Part shown: piece by piece, positions 33,169 to 40,807 of the stretch
Position numbering within the stretch: position 1 is the first letter of the stretch
Layout of the letters: every line of letters starts with the position of its first letter
Source: Actinomycetota bacterium
GTDB lineage: Bacteria; Actinomycetota; Actinomycetes; S36-B12; GCA-2699445
Reading direction: 5' to 3'
NCBI GenBank assembly: GCA_029978705.1
Contig: JAPOIY010000009.1
Location: forward strand, 21,239-85,238
DNA: 64,000 nucleotides
The notes under the pieces: model-generated
What the model was told of the DNA's origin: nothing
The model's input: the letters and a program-made list of their open reading frames with translations, nothing else
Databases searched by the model: none
Made by a program: the position numbers and the translations under genes

Positions 33169-34142
33169 GGTGTCACCGGCCGCAGCAGGCGAGTGAGTTC
33201 GTCGGTGAGGCCCCGCTGCCCCGGGAGGGCGTACAGGCCGGGACCGAGGGGTTGGCGATAGTCGGCGACGAGGGCGCTGAGGAAGAGCCGGGCGTCGCTG
33301 TAGGCGGTGGCCGCGGACTGCATGGTGTGCCGGAAGTCGAGGGTCCCCGCGAGGCCGCCCGGGGTGGGCAGCAGGACGACGGGCACCTGGTCGGCGGCGT
33401 CGCGCAGTTGGTCGGCGCGCTGCGCGCTGGTCAGGATCGCACTGAGGCGGGTGATCACCCGGCGGGCCGCCGGGCTCACCGGGCCCGGGTCGCGTCCCCC
33501 CGTGTCCAGGACCACGACGCTGCCCGCGCCGCGCCGTACCGCGGGGACCGCCGGCAGGTTGGCGCTCGCCAGACCGTCGAACAGCCACCGGTCGTCGATC
33601 CGCACCGGCGGCAGGGCCCCCGGGATCGCGGACGACGCCAACAGCGCCGGGACCAGCCAGCCGGAGTCGATCACGACCGGGCTGCCGGTGGCCACGTCGG
33701 TGGCGACGGCGCTGAACGGCAGCGCCAGGTCGGCGAAGGTCCGGGCGGTCAGCAGGGACTCCAGCGTGGCCGCCTCCGTCCGATTGTCCGCCAAGGCGAT
33801 GGTGCGGGCGTTGCCCAGCCGTCCCAGCCAGTTCTCGCCCAGGACGTGTCCCGCGTCGAGCTGCCCCCAGATGTAGGCCAGCCGGTTCAGGCCGGACAGC
33901 GGGTCCTCGGCGTAGACGACTCCGGACAGGGCTCCCGCCGACGTGCCGACGATGGCGTCGGGGGTGAGGTCCGTCTCCGACAGTGCCTGGAGCAGGCCCC
34001 ACTGCACAGCGCCGTGGGACCCACCTCCGGACATGACGTAGAAGACGGGATCCGGAAGCAGGGAGGAGAGGGGCAGGACCATTCCCTGGTCCCGCACCTG
34101 CTGGGGCCGCGATGGCGGCGCGTAGAGCTCCGGGACCGCCAT
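33165..34142 (-). CDS. Patatin-like phospholipase, intact catalytic dyad
   Basis: A 325-residue patatin-fold acyl hydrolase, probably acting on phospholipids or other acylglycerols. The Gly-rich oxyanion loop is SGGGSHGAVQWG (about 38-49), the nucleophile elbow is GTSAG (residues 66-70, Ser68), and the dyad Asp is in FDGLASANLP (Asp189). The sequence SSAIPGALPPVRIDD is the family's region IV. Without a signal peptide it is likely cytosolic. It is the middle gene of the TPR-patatin-patatin set: 24 bases from the TPR gene, and overlapping the serine-less paralogue by four bases. Confidence 0.87.
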   Translation of the reverse strand: MAVPELYAPPSRPQQVRDQGMVLPLSSLLPDPVFYVMSGGGSHGAVQWGLLQALSETDLTPDAIVGTSAGALSGVVYAEDPLSGLNRLAYIWGQLDAGHVLGENWLGRLGNARTIALADNRTEAATLESLLTARTFADLALPFSAVATDVATGSPVVIDSGWLVPALLASSAIPGALPPVRIDDRWLFDGLASANLPAVPAVRRGAGSVVVLDTGGRDPGPVSPAARRVITRLSAILTSAQRADQLRDAADQVPVVLLPTPGGLAGTLDFRHTMQSAATAYSDARLFLSALVADYRQPLGPGLYALPGQRGLTDELTRLLRPVTP

Positions 34143-34166
34143 CCGGCCACGGTAGCCGACCCGGGG

Positions 34167-35492
34167 TCAGTTGCCGTGGCTCATGGTGTGGCCGCCGGAC
34201 TGGAAGAGTCGGGGGTCGGACGGTTCCGCCGCGTCGGCCAGGGCGGCCAGGTTGAGGCGGCAGTCGGCGACCTCATCGGGCCACTGGCCGGTGTCCCGCA
34301 TCTCCTCCGGAAGCGCGAGGTACCCGGTGAGGGCCTGCTGGTAGCGGGCCGCCGCCGCGTCGCGGGAGCCGAGCCGGCCGAGCAGTGCCGCGGCCTCGTG
34401 GTCACACCCGCTCACCCGGTCCGGGTAGCCGGCGCGGCCGTAGGTGCGCCGGCACTCCTCGAGCAGGGACAGCGCCTCCACGCTGTCCTCGGGTCCGTCG
34501 GGGTGGTTGGCCAGGACGACGGCGAGACCGTGGCGGGCGTCGGCGGCCGCGAGTTCGTCGCCGGTGGTCTCGGCGGTGGCCAGGGCGCCGGACAAGGTCG
34601 TGCGCGCCGCCTCGGGCTGGCCGTCCTGGTCCTGCAGGGAGCCCAGGTCGGTCAGCAGGCGGACCCGCTGGGGGCTCGTCGCCGGGATCTCGGCCAGCGT
34701 GAGGCTCAGCAGCCCCATCGCGTCGTCCCGCGCGTCGGCGGCGGCCAGCCGCCAGGCCAGGGCGACGGCGATGTCGGCGGCCGCGTCGTACTCGTCGGCG
34801 GCCAGGTAGTCGGCGTGGCTGTCGCGCAGCACCACTCGGGAGTCCTCGGCCTGTCCCAGTGTGTCGAGGGCCATCCCGAGGACGTGACGCGCCTGCCCAC
34901 GCAGCAGGGGGTCGGCCGGATCGCAAGCCGAGATCGCGGCCAGGGCCGCGCGGGCCGCATCCGCGGGCCGGTCCTGGGCGAGCAACTCGTCGGCGGCGGC
35001 GACCTGCTCCGCCGCCGACCACTCCCGGCCGGGCCGGTCGTCGGAGGGCGCGGTCCCGGGCTGCTCCATCCGCCGTGCGACCGCCGCGCGACGTTTGCGC
35101 AGCCAGCCCCGACCGAATCCCCGGGTCCCGATGGCGGCCCGGTCGAGTTGGGTGCGAGCCTCGTCGCGGCGCCCCAGGATGAGCAGGGACTCCGCCAGCG
35201 CGATGCGCGCGGCCGTCGCCAAGGTGCCCGGGTCCACGTCATCCGGGCCGGGCGGGGGAGCGGCCGAACTCAGGATCCGCAACTTGCGCTGGGTCGCGCT
35301 GGTGTCGTCCCCGTGGGCCATCGCCAGGTAGGACAGCAGGTGCTGGAACGCGGCGACCGCCTGCTCGTGCTCGCCGGCCTCCGCGAGGGCATTGGCCACC
35401 TGCCACTCCGCCAGGGCGATGGCGCTCGGATCACCCGCGTCCAGGGCGGCCGCCAGAGCCTGGCGCGCCTGGTCGATCCCGTCGTCAGCCAC
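34167..35492 (-). CDS. TPR-repeat protein
   Basis: A 441-residue, Ala-rich helical protein with tetratricopeptide-like repeats; no catalytic motif. Pairs of helices recur, for example ALAEAGEHEQAVAAFQHLL (about 36-54), ALAESLLILGRRDEARTQLDR (about 98-118) and GMALDTLGQAEDSRVVLRDSHADYLA. An internal linker at about 140-165 is rich in charged residues and Pro. Such proteins usually serve as interaction platforms. The GTG start at 35492 follows CATAGT by 6 bases, suggesting a leaderless mRNA. It appears to head the operon with the two patatins, so it may recruit or regulate them. It is divergent from the HtrA gene. Confidence 0.75.
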   Translation of the reverse strand: MADDGIDQARQALAAALDAGDPSAIALAEWQVANALAEAGEHEQAVAAFQHLLSYLAMAHGDDTSATQRKLRILSSAAPPPGPDDVDPGTLATAARIALAESLLILGRRDEARTQLDRAAIGTRGFGRGWLRKRRAAVARRMEQPGTAPSDDRPGREWSAAEQVAAADELLAQDRPADAARAALAAISACDPADPLLRGQARHVLGMALDTLGQAEDSRVVLRDSHADYLAADEYDAAADIAVALAWRLAAADARDDAMGLLSLTLAEIPATSPQRVRLLTDLGSLQDQDGQPEAARTTLSGALATAETTGDELAAADARHGLAVVLANHPDGPEDSVEALSLLEECRRTYGRAGYPDRVSGCDHEAAALLGRLGSRDAAAARYQQALTGYLALPEEMRDTGQWPDEVADCRLNLAALADAAEPSDPRLFQSGGHTMSHGN

Positions 35493-35498
35493 ACCTTC

Positions 35499-35504
35499 AC
35501 TATG
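35499..35504 (-). promoter_or_regulatory. Candidate -10 box of the TPR-patatin operon
   Basis: On the minus strand CATAGT lies 6 bases before the GTG at 35492. This spacing suggests a leaderless transcript of the TPR gene. Confidence 0.35.
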
Positions 35505-35586
35505 CCCGCAAACGAGCTCCTGGCACAGCGTCCCGCAACCGTGGAGTCAGAACTGTGTCAGGAGCGCGTCAGGGGGATCCGGGCCG

Positions 35587-35613
35587 GGAACGAAACGTCG
35601 CATCGCGCTGTCT
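35587..35613 (+). promoter_or_regulatory. Candidate extracytoplasmic-stress sigma promoter of the HtrA gene
   Basis: GGAAC at 35587-35591 and GTCT at 35610-35613 are separated by 18 bases, resembling the GGAAC / GTT-type promoters of mycobacterial and streptomycete ECF sigma factors (SigE/SigH). It lies 27 bases before the htrA start. HtrA genes are commonly under such control, but one match is weak evidence. Confidence 0.35.
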
Positions 35614-35639
35614 ACTGGAGTGAGGCCAGGAGGGACCCC

Positions 35640-36815
35640 ATGACCGACAATCCGTCGCGCCAGCCGTCCGACACGGACACGATTGCCTTCACCGAGTGGT
35701 GGGCGCCGCCCACGGGCCACCCCATTCACGACGACACCATCGACTCACCGCCCACCCCCCCCGCCGCGCCGCGGGCCCGCCGGGTCTGGCCGCTGCTGCT
35801 GGGGGCCGGAGCGGTGGCACTCCTCGCCGGTGGTGCGGGTGGCGCGGTCGGCTTCACCCTGGCCGCGGACGGGACCACCCAGCCGGTCAGCGCGCCGGTG
35901 ATCGCCGGCGGCCCGCAGAAGGACGGCGGCAGCATCGCGGCGGTCGCCGCCGAGGTCAGTCCGGCGGTGGTCAACATCGAGACGGGGACCGGTTCCGGCA
36001 CGGGCTTCGTGCTCCGCTCCGACGGCTACATCCTGACCAACAACCACGTGGCCGGCGACGGCAGCAAACTGACCGTGACGTTCGCCGATGGCAGCACCGC
36101 CGACGCGACCCTGGTCGGCGCCAGCCCCGGATACGACCTGGCTGTCATCAAGGTCGATCGCAACGGGCTGCCGGTCGCCACCCTGGGTACCAGCGCCGAC
36201 CTCAAGGTCGGCGAGACCGTCATCGCGATCGGCTCCCCGCTGGGGCTGCAGGGCACCGTGACGTCGGGCATCGTGAGCTCGCTGGACCGGCCGGTGACCG
36301 CCGGCGGGGGCGACACCGGTGAGACGTCGTTCATCAACGCCATCCAGACCGACGCCGCCATCAACCCCGGAAACTCCGGCGGCCCGCTCATGGACGCCAG
36401 CGGGCGCGTCATCGGCGTCAACTCCGCGATCGCGTCGTTGGGCAGCCAGACCGGGGGCCAAGCGGGCTCCATCGGTCTCGGCTTCGCCATCCCCATCGAC
36501 ACCGCGCAACGCATCGCCAACGAGATCATGGACACGGGGTCGTCCCAGACGCCGGTCGTCGGCGTGCAGATCGACTCGCAGTACTCCGGCCCGGGAGCCC
36601 GGATCGCCGAGGTGACGCCGGGCGGTGGCGCCGATGCCGCCGGCCTGCGGGTCGGGGACGTCGTGACCGCCATCGACGGCGACCCGGTGACGGACAGCAC
36701 CGAACTGGTGGTGGCGATCCGCGATCACGCGGTCGGCGACCAGGTGACGCTCACCGTCGACCGCGGCGGCAGCACCGAGGACCTGACCGTCACCCTGCAG
36801 GCATCGGAGGGCTGA
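35640..36815 (+). CDS. htrA: HtrA/DegP-type serine protease with PDZ domain
   Basis: Membrane-anchored envelope protease, 391 residues. An acidic cytosolic N-terminus (1-46, with polyproline at 37-43) is followed by a membrane helix (about 49-74). The trypsin-like domain has His136 (NNHVAG), Asp166 (YDLAVIK) and Ser246 (GNSGGP), and a PDZ domain begins near 295 (GVQIDSQYSGPGARIAEVTPGG). It would degrade or refold misfolded exported proteins. ATG at 35640 follows AGGAGGG by 5 bases. A possible SigE-like promoter lies upstream. The gene overlaps the end of the convergent M20 peptidase gene by 26 bases. Confidence 0.93.
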   Translation: MTDNPSRQPSDTDTIAFTEWWAPPTGHPIHDDTIDSPPTPPAAPRARRVWPLLLGAGAVALLAGGAGGAVGFTLAADGTTQPVSAPVIAGGPQKDGGSIAAVAAEVSPAVVNIETGTGSGTGFVLRSDGYILTNNHVAGDGSKLTVTFADGSTADATLVGASPGYDLAVIKVDRNGLPVATLGTSADLKVGETVIAIGSPLGLQGTVTSGIVSSLDRPVTAGGGDTGETSFINAIQTDAAINPGNSGGPLMDASGRVIGVNSAIASLGSQTGGQAGSIGLGFAIPIDTAQRIANEIMDTGSSQTPVVGVQIDSQYSGPGARIAEVTPGGGADAAGLRVGDVVTAIDGDPVTDSTELVVAIRDHAVGDQVTLTVDRGGSTEDLTVTLQASEG

Positions 36816-38088
36816 GTCCCGCGGATTGGGCGACCAGGGCTTCCAGCACTGCCCTGGTCAGGGTTCGGACACCGATCGCGATACTGCGTTCGTCGACGTC
36901 GAAGCGCGAGTGGTGCAGGTCGAGGTGGTCGGCGGTGGCGGGGTCGTGCGTGCCGAGACGCACGAAGGCGCCCGGTGTCGCCCGCGTCATCCACCCGAAG
37001 GAGTCGCCGCCCCACGAGTGCTCGGTCTCGATGACCGCGTCCTCGCCCAGGAACGAACGGCCCGCGCGCGCCAGGATGCGCGCGGCCGCCGCATCGTTGA
37101 CGACCGGTGGCACCCCGCGCACGTGGTGCAGCGACCACTCCGCGCCCGTCGGGGTCAGGATCTCCGCGAGGCATTCGCGCAGCACCTGCGGCGCGGCGTC
37201 CCACGCCTCCAGGTCGGGCGTGCGCAGGGAACCGGTGAGGACGCCGCGGGCCGGGATCACGTTCGCGGCGGCGCCGGAGTGGACGGCGCCGAAGACCAGG
37301 CGGCAGTTCTGCGGTCCGCCCATCCGCTCGGTGAGCAGGACGGGTGCCGCCAGCGCCACCCGGGCCAGGGCCGAGACGATGTCGACCGTGCGGTCCGGTC
37401 GGGCGGTGTGGCCACCGGGACCGGTGAGAGTGACCTCCACCAGGTCCGATGCGGACGTGATGGCGCCGATGCGGGTGCCCAGAGTGCCGACGTCGATCTT
37501 GGGGTCGCAGTGCACGGCGAAGACATTCGTCGCCCCCGCGAGAAGGCCCGCCTCGACCATCTCGACCGCCCCACCCGGGACCCGCTCCTCGCCCGGTTCG
37601 AACAGCAACCGCACGCGCCCCGGCAGCTGGCCGCGGCGGGCCAGATCGTTCAGCACCAGCCCGGTGCCCAGCACGACCGCGGTGTGCACGTCATGCCCGC
37701 ACGCATGTGCCACGCCGTCGTTCCGGGACCGGTAGGGCACGTCCTTCACATCGTCCATGGCCAGCGCATCGAGGTCGGCCCGCACGGCGACCACGGGTTC
37801 GCCGGTGCCGACGTCGCAGTACAGCCCGGTGCCCGAGGGCAGCCGGTGCGGGTCGAGCCCGTCGACGCTGAGTCGCTCCATCACGGCGTCGGTGGTGACG
37901 GCCTCCGCGAAACTGAGTTCGGGTTCGGCGTGCAAGCGCCGCCGGAACGCGATCAGTTCGGCCTCGTGGGTGGCCACCCAGTCGTCCGTGCGCCGCACGG
38001 CGTCCTCAGCGACCCCCAGGTGGGCGTGGTTGGGTTCCACCGACCGCCCGTCGGTCCGGCTGCCGCGGGGAGCGGCCGGCTCAGTCAT
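36790..38088 (-). CDS. M20-family amidohydrolase/peptidase
   Basis: Zinc-dependent amidohydrolase, 432 residues, probably cytosolic. The metal-binding pattern is seen in VAVRADLDALAM, HACGHDVHTAVVLG and LLFEPGEERVPGG (carboxylate), with the late GVPPVVND and WGGDSFGWMTRATPGAFVRLGTHD. The inserted dimerisation lid (VEVTLTGPGGHTARPDRTVD) places it with the N-acyl amino acid amidohydrolases (AbgB/ILR1-type), so removal of an acyl group from an amino acid or peptide is likely. The start overlaps the YbdK-type ligase gene by 8 bases on the same strand. It is followed, tail to tail, by the HtrA gene. Confidence 0.85.
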   Translation of the reverse strand: MTEPAAPRGSRTDGRSVEPNHAHLGVAEDAVRRTDDWVATHEAELIAFRRRLHAEPELSFAEAVTTDAVMERLSVDGLDPHRLPSGTGLYCDVGTGEPVVAVRADLDALAMDDVKDVPYRSRNDGVAHACGHDVHTAVVLGTGLVLNDLARRGQLPGRVRLLFEPGEERVPGGAVEMVEAGLLAGATNVFAVHCDPKIDVGTLGTRIGAITSASDLVEVTLTGPGGHTARPDRTVDIVSALARVALAAPVLLTERMGGPQNCRLVFGAVHSGAAANVIPARGVLTGSLRTPDLEAWDAAPQVLRECLAEILTPTGAEWSLHHVRGVPPVVNDAAAARILARAGRSFLGEDAVIETEHSWGGDSFGWMTRATPGAFVRLGTHDPATADHLDLHHSRFDVDERSIAIGVRTLTRAVLEALVAQSAGLSPPMPAG

Positions 38089-39223
38089 GCGCGATGCCGT
38101 CCCCCCGGAACTCCGACACCAGTAGGTTCACCACGTCGCCCAGGGAGCCGCCGCGTTCGATGACGGCCCGCTGCCGCTCGTAACTGGCGCCGTTGTCGAG
38201 GATCTCGCGCACCCACTCCAACTGCGTGGCGCAGCCCAGCGACACGGCTGTCGCGCTCAGGTCGGTGAGCAGCCGGTCGATGTCCCCGCGGATCGGCCGG
38301 GTGGAGCCGTCGGCGGACACCAGCGCGGCGTCCAGCCCGAAGCGGGCGGCCCGCCACTTGTTCTCCCGCACCACCCAGCCGACGGCCTGGGGGGGCGGAC
38401 GGTCGGCCTCGTAGGCCGCGTCCAGGTATTCGACGAGGCACTGGGCCAGTGCGGAGAGCGCAATCACCTCCCGCAAGGTGGCCATGCCGTCGCACATCCG
38501 GAACTCGAGGGTCCCGTACAGCACGTGGGGTCGGATGTCCCACCAGATCTCCCGGATCGAGCCGATGGAGTTCGTGGCGATCATCGACTCGATGAACTGC
38601 TCGAAGGCGGCCCAGTCGGCGAAGTGGGACGGCAGTCCCGCTGTAGGCATCGCCTCGAAGATCTTGGTGCGGACCGACGCCAGGCCGGTGTCCTCCCCCT
38701 CCCAGAACGGCGAGGCCGCGCTCAGCGCCACGAAGTGGGGCAGGTAGTCCATGAGGCTGTTCATGATCTGGATGGCGCGTTCCTTGCCGCCGACGCCCAC
38801 ATGGAAGTGCACCCCGTGGATCTGCAGGCGGCGGGCCGGCCACTGGATCCGTTCGACGAGCGCGTCGTAGCGTTCACTGGGGCTGCGCTGCAGGGTCTTC
38901 GGGTCCGCGAACGGATGCACCCCGCCGCCCATGAGCGCCAGTCCCCGCGGTGCGAGGACGCCGTTGATCTCGGCCACCGTCGCGCTGAGGTCGGCGTGGG
39001 CCTCGGCCGGGGTGTCGCACACCCCGGTGATGACCTCGATGGTGGAGAGGAACAACTCGTGTTTGGCGCGCGGGTGTTCGTCGAGGCCGGGGTGCTGCGT
39101 CATCAACTCGTCGATGATCTCCGTCGACGCAGGCACCAGTTCGCCCGTGGCGCGGTCGACGATGCCGAGTTCGACCTCCACGCCCAGGCTGCGGCTGGGG
39201 GACGGCGTGAACTCCACTGCCAT
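38081..39223 (-). CDS. Glutamate--cysteine ligase-like carboxylate-amine ligase (YbdK type)
   Basis: ATP-dependent formation of an amide, probably gamma-glutamyl, 380 residues. The family pattern is clear: LGVEVELGIVDRATGELVP at the start, KHELFLSTIEVITGVC, IHGVHFHVGVGGKERA (HxH), WWDIRPHVLYGTLEFRMCDG, and VVRENKWRAARFGLDA. The start ATG at 39223 has AGGAGG 6-11 bases upstream. Actinobacteria make mycothiol rather than glutathione, so this enzyme may make gamma-glutamylcysteine (an ergothioneine precursor) or another gamma-glutamyl compound. It overlaps the M20 gene and faces the gamma-glutamyltranspeptidase gene, which is divergent 78 bases away. Confidence 0.88.
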   Translation of the reverse strand: MAVEFTPSPSRSLGVEVELGIVDRATGELVPASTEIIDELMTQHPGLDEHPRAKHELFLSTIEVITGVCDTPAEAHADLSATVAEINGVLAPRGLALMGGGVHPFADPKTLQRSPSERYDALVERIQWPARRLQIHGVHFHVGVGGKERAIQIMNSLMDYLPHFVALSAASPFWEGEDTGLASVRTKIFEAMPTAGLPSHFADWAAFEQFIESMIATNSIGSIREIWWDIRPHVLYGTLEFRMCDGMATLREVIALSALAQCLVEYLDAAYEADRPPPQAVGWVVRENKWRAARFGLDAALVSADGSTRPIRGDIDRLLTDLSATAVSLGCATQLEWVREILDNGASYERQRAVIERGGSLGDVVNLLVSEFRGDGIAHD

Positions 39224-39289
39224 GTTGCCTCCTCGCGTCCGGCGCCCAGCGTAGTGAACCGGTCCCCTCCTTGCGCCCGCTGCCGCCGC

Positions 39290-39295
39290 TAGCCT
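39290..39295 (+). promoter_or_regulatory. Candidate -10 box of the gamma-glutamyltranspeptidase gene
   Basis: TAGCCT lies 6 bases before GTG 39302, with no Shine-Dalgarno sequence. It suggests a leaderless transcript in the 78-base divergent spacer. Confidence 0.35.
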
Positions 39296-39301
39296 GACGG
39301 A

Positions 39302-40807
39302 GTGGAAGATGCCGTCAGCACCCCGTCGGTGGCCCAGGGGCCGCCGGGCTGCGCCGCGGTCGCCGCGGGCAGCCGGGACACGGCCCTGGCGGCCGCGGCG
39401 GTCCTGCGGTCGGGCGGCAACGCCGTCGACGCCGCCCTGGGCGCCACCCTGGCTGCGTGTGTGTCCGAGGTGGTCTTCACGTCCCTGGGGGGCGGTGGCT
39501 TCCTCATGGTCAACGTCCCTGGCACGGCGACCCAGGTTCTGGACTTCTTCGTGAACACGCCGGGTCTGGGAGCCGGCGACAGCGACGCGGTGCCGGAGTT
39601 CACGCCGGTGACGGTGCGGTACCCGGGTACCGAGCAGGTCTTCCACGTCGGCCCCGGGTCGGTGGCGGTGCCCGGCGCCCTCGCCGGCTTCCTGTTCGCC
39701 CACCGCGAGTACGGGCGGCTCGACCTGGCCGACATCGTGGCCCCGGCCGTCGCACTGGCCCGCAACGGAGCCGTCCTCGAGCCGGTCCAGGCGGTGGTCC
39801 TGGACCTCGTGCGCGAGATCATGTCGCTGACCGAGGAGTGCGCGCGCCTCATCTCCACCCCACGCGGCCACGCTGTCGCCGGGGACATGCTGCACAACGA
39901 GGACTTCGGCCGGTTCCTACGGCGGCTGGGGGAGGGCGAGGTCACCGACATGCTGTCGGTGCCGTTCGCGGACCCCTTGCTCGATCTCATGACCCATACC
40001 GCGGGACACGTCACCCGGGAGGACCTGGCCGCGTACGAGGTCATCCGCCGGGAGCCGCTGCGGGTGCGCCGCAACGGGTATCTCGTGGAGCTGAACCCGC
40101 CGCCGGCGTTCGGGGGCGTGATCGTGGCCGAGGCCCTGGAGCAGCTGGGAGCCGTGGACGGCTCGCCGGAGTCGTGGGCGGCGGCCGTGGCGGCGCTGCG
40201 GGCGGCCACCGAGTCGGGACGGGTGAGCGACCTGGCCGCCGGTACGCCGCAGGTGAAGCAGGGGACGACCCACATCAGCGTCGTTGACGCCGACGGCATG
40301 GTCGTCAGCATGACGACCTCCAACGGGGCCGGTTCCGGTGTGGTGCAGCCCGGCACGGGCATCCACCTGAACAACATGCTGGGCGAGGAGGACCTCAACC
40401 CGGGCGGCTTCCACTCCCTGCCGCCGGGTATCCGCATGGGCTCGATGATGGCGCCCATCATGGTCACGGCCCCGGACGGCACCGTGACCGGCATGGGGAC
40501 CGGTGGCAGCGAGCGGATCCGGTCCGCCCTGCTGGTGACGGTCCTGCGCATGGTCGACCTCGCGGAGGGCAGCGCGAGTGCGATCGCGGGCCCGCGCCTG
40601 CACCCCGACGACGTGGGGGTGCAACTGGAGCCCGGGTGGGACCCGGCGGTACCGGACCTGCTCCGGGAGCGGGAGCCGGTGAACATCTGGCCCGCTCCCA
40701 ACCTGTTCTACGGTGGGGTGCATGCCGTCAGCCGGCGGCCCGACGGCAGCGTGGTCGCGGTGGGCGACTCCCGCCGGTCAGGAGCGGCTGTCGTCGTCCC
40801 GGGGTGA
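39302..40807 (+). CDS. ggt: Gamma-glutamyltranspeptidase family protein
   Basis: Ntn-hydrolase that transfers or hydrolyses gamma-glutamyl groups, 501 residues, made as a precursor that cleaves itself. The nucleophile of the small subunit is the first Thr of GTTHIS (Thr322), followed by SVVDADGMVVSMTTSNGAGSG. The N-terminal large-subunit part has GGNAVDAALG and FTSLGGGGFLM, but no signal peptide, unlike the periplasmic E. coli enzyme, so it is probably cytosolic. The C-terminal GSMMAPIMV and GTGGSERIRSALL segments are typical. GTG at 39302 is the best start. It is divergent from the YbdK-type ligase, suggesting a linked gamma-glutamyl function. Confidence 0.86.
   Translation: MEDAVSTPSVAQGPPGCAAVAAGSRDTALAAAAVLRSGGNAVDAALGATLAACVSEVVFTSLGGGGFLMVNVPGTATQVLDFFVNTPGLGAGDSDAVPEFTPVTVRYPGTEQVFHVGPGSVAVPGALAGFLFAHREYGRLDLADIVAPAVALARNGAVLEPVQAVVLDLVREIMSLTEECARLISTPRGHAVAGDMLHNEDFGRFLRRLGEGEVTDMLSVPFADPLLDLMTHTAGHVTREDLAAYEVIRREPLRVRRNGYLVELNPPPAFGGVIVAEALEQLGAVDGSPESWAAAVAALRAATESGRVSDLAAGTPQVKQGTTHISVVDADGMVVSMTTSNGAGSGVVQPGTGIHLNNMLGEEDLNPGGFHSLPPGIRMGSMMAPIMVTAPDGTVTGMGTGGSERIRSALLVTVLRMVDLAEGSASAIAGPRLHPDDVGVQLEPGWDPAVPDLLREREPVNIWPAPNLFYGGVHAVSRRPDGSVVAVGDSRRSGAAVVVPG

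Noticed and set aside
33252..35639. Long N-terminal extension of the HtrA frame
   Set aside because: It overlaps the patatin and TPR genes on the other strand; the ATG at 35640 with AGGAGGG is the true start.
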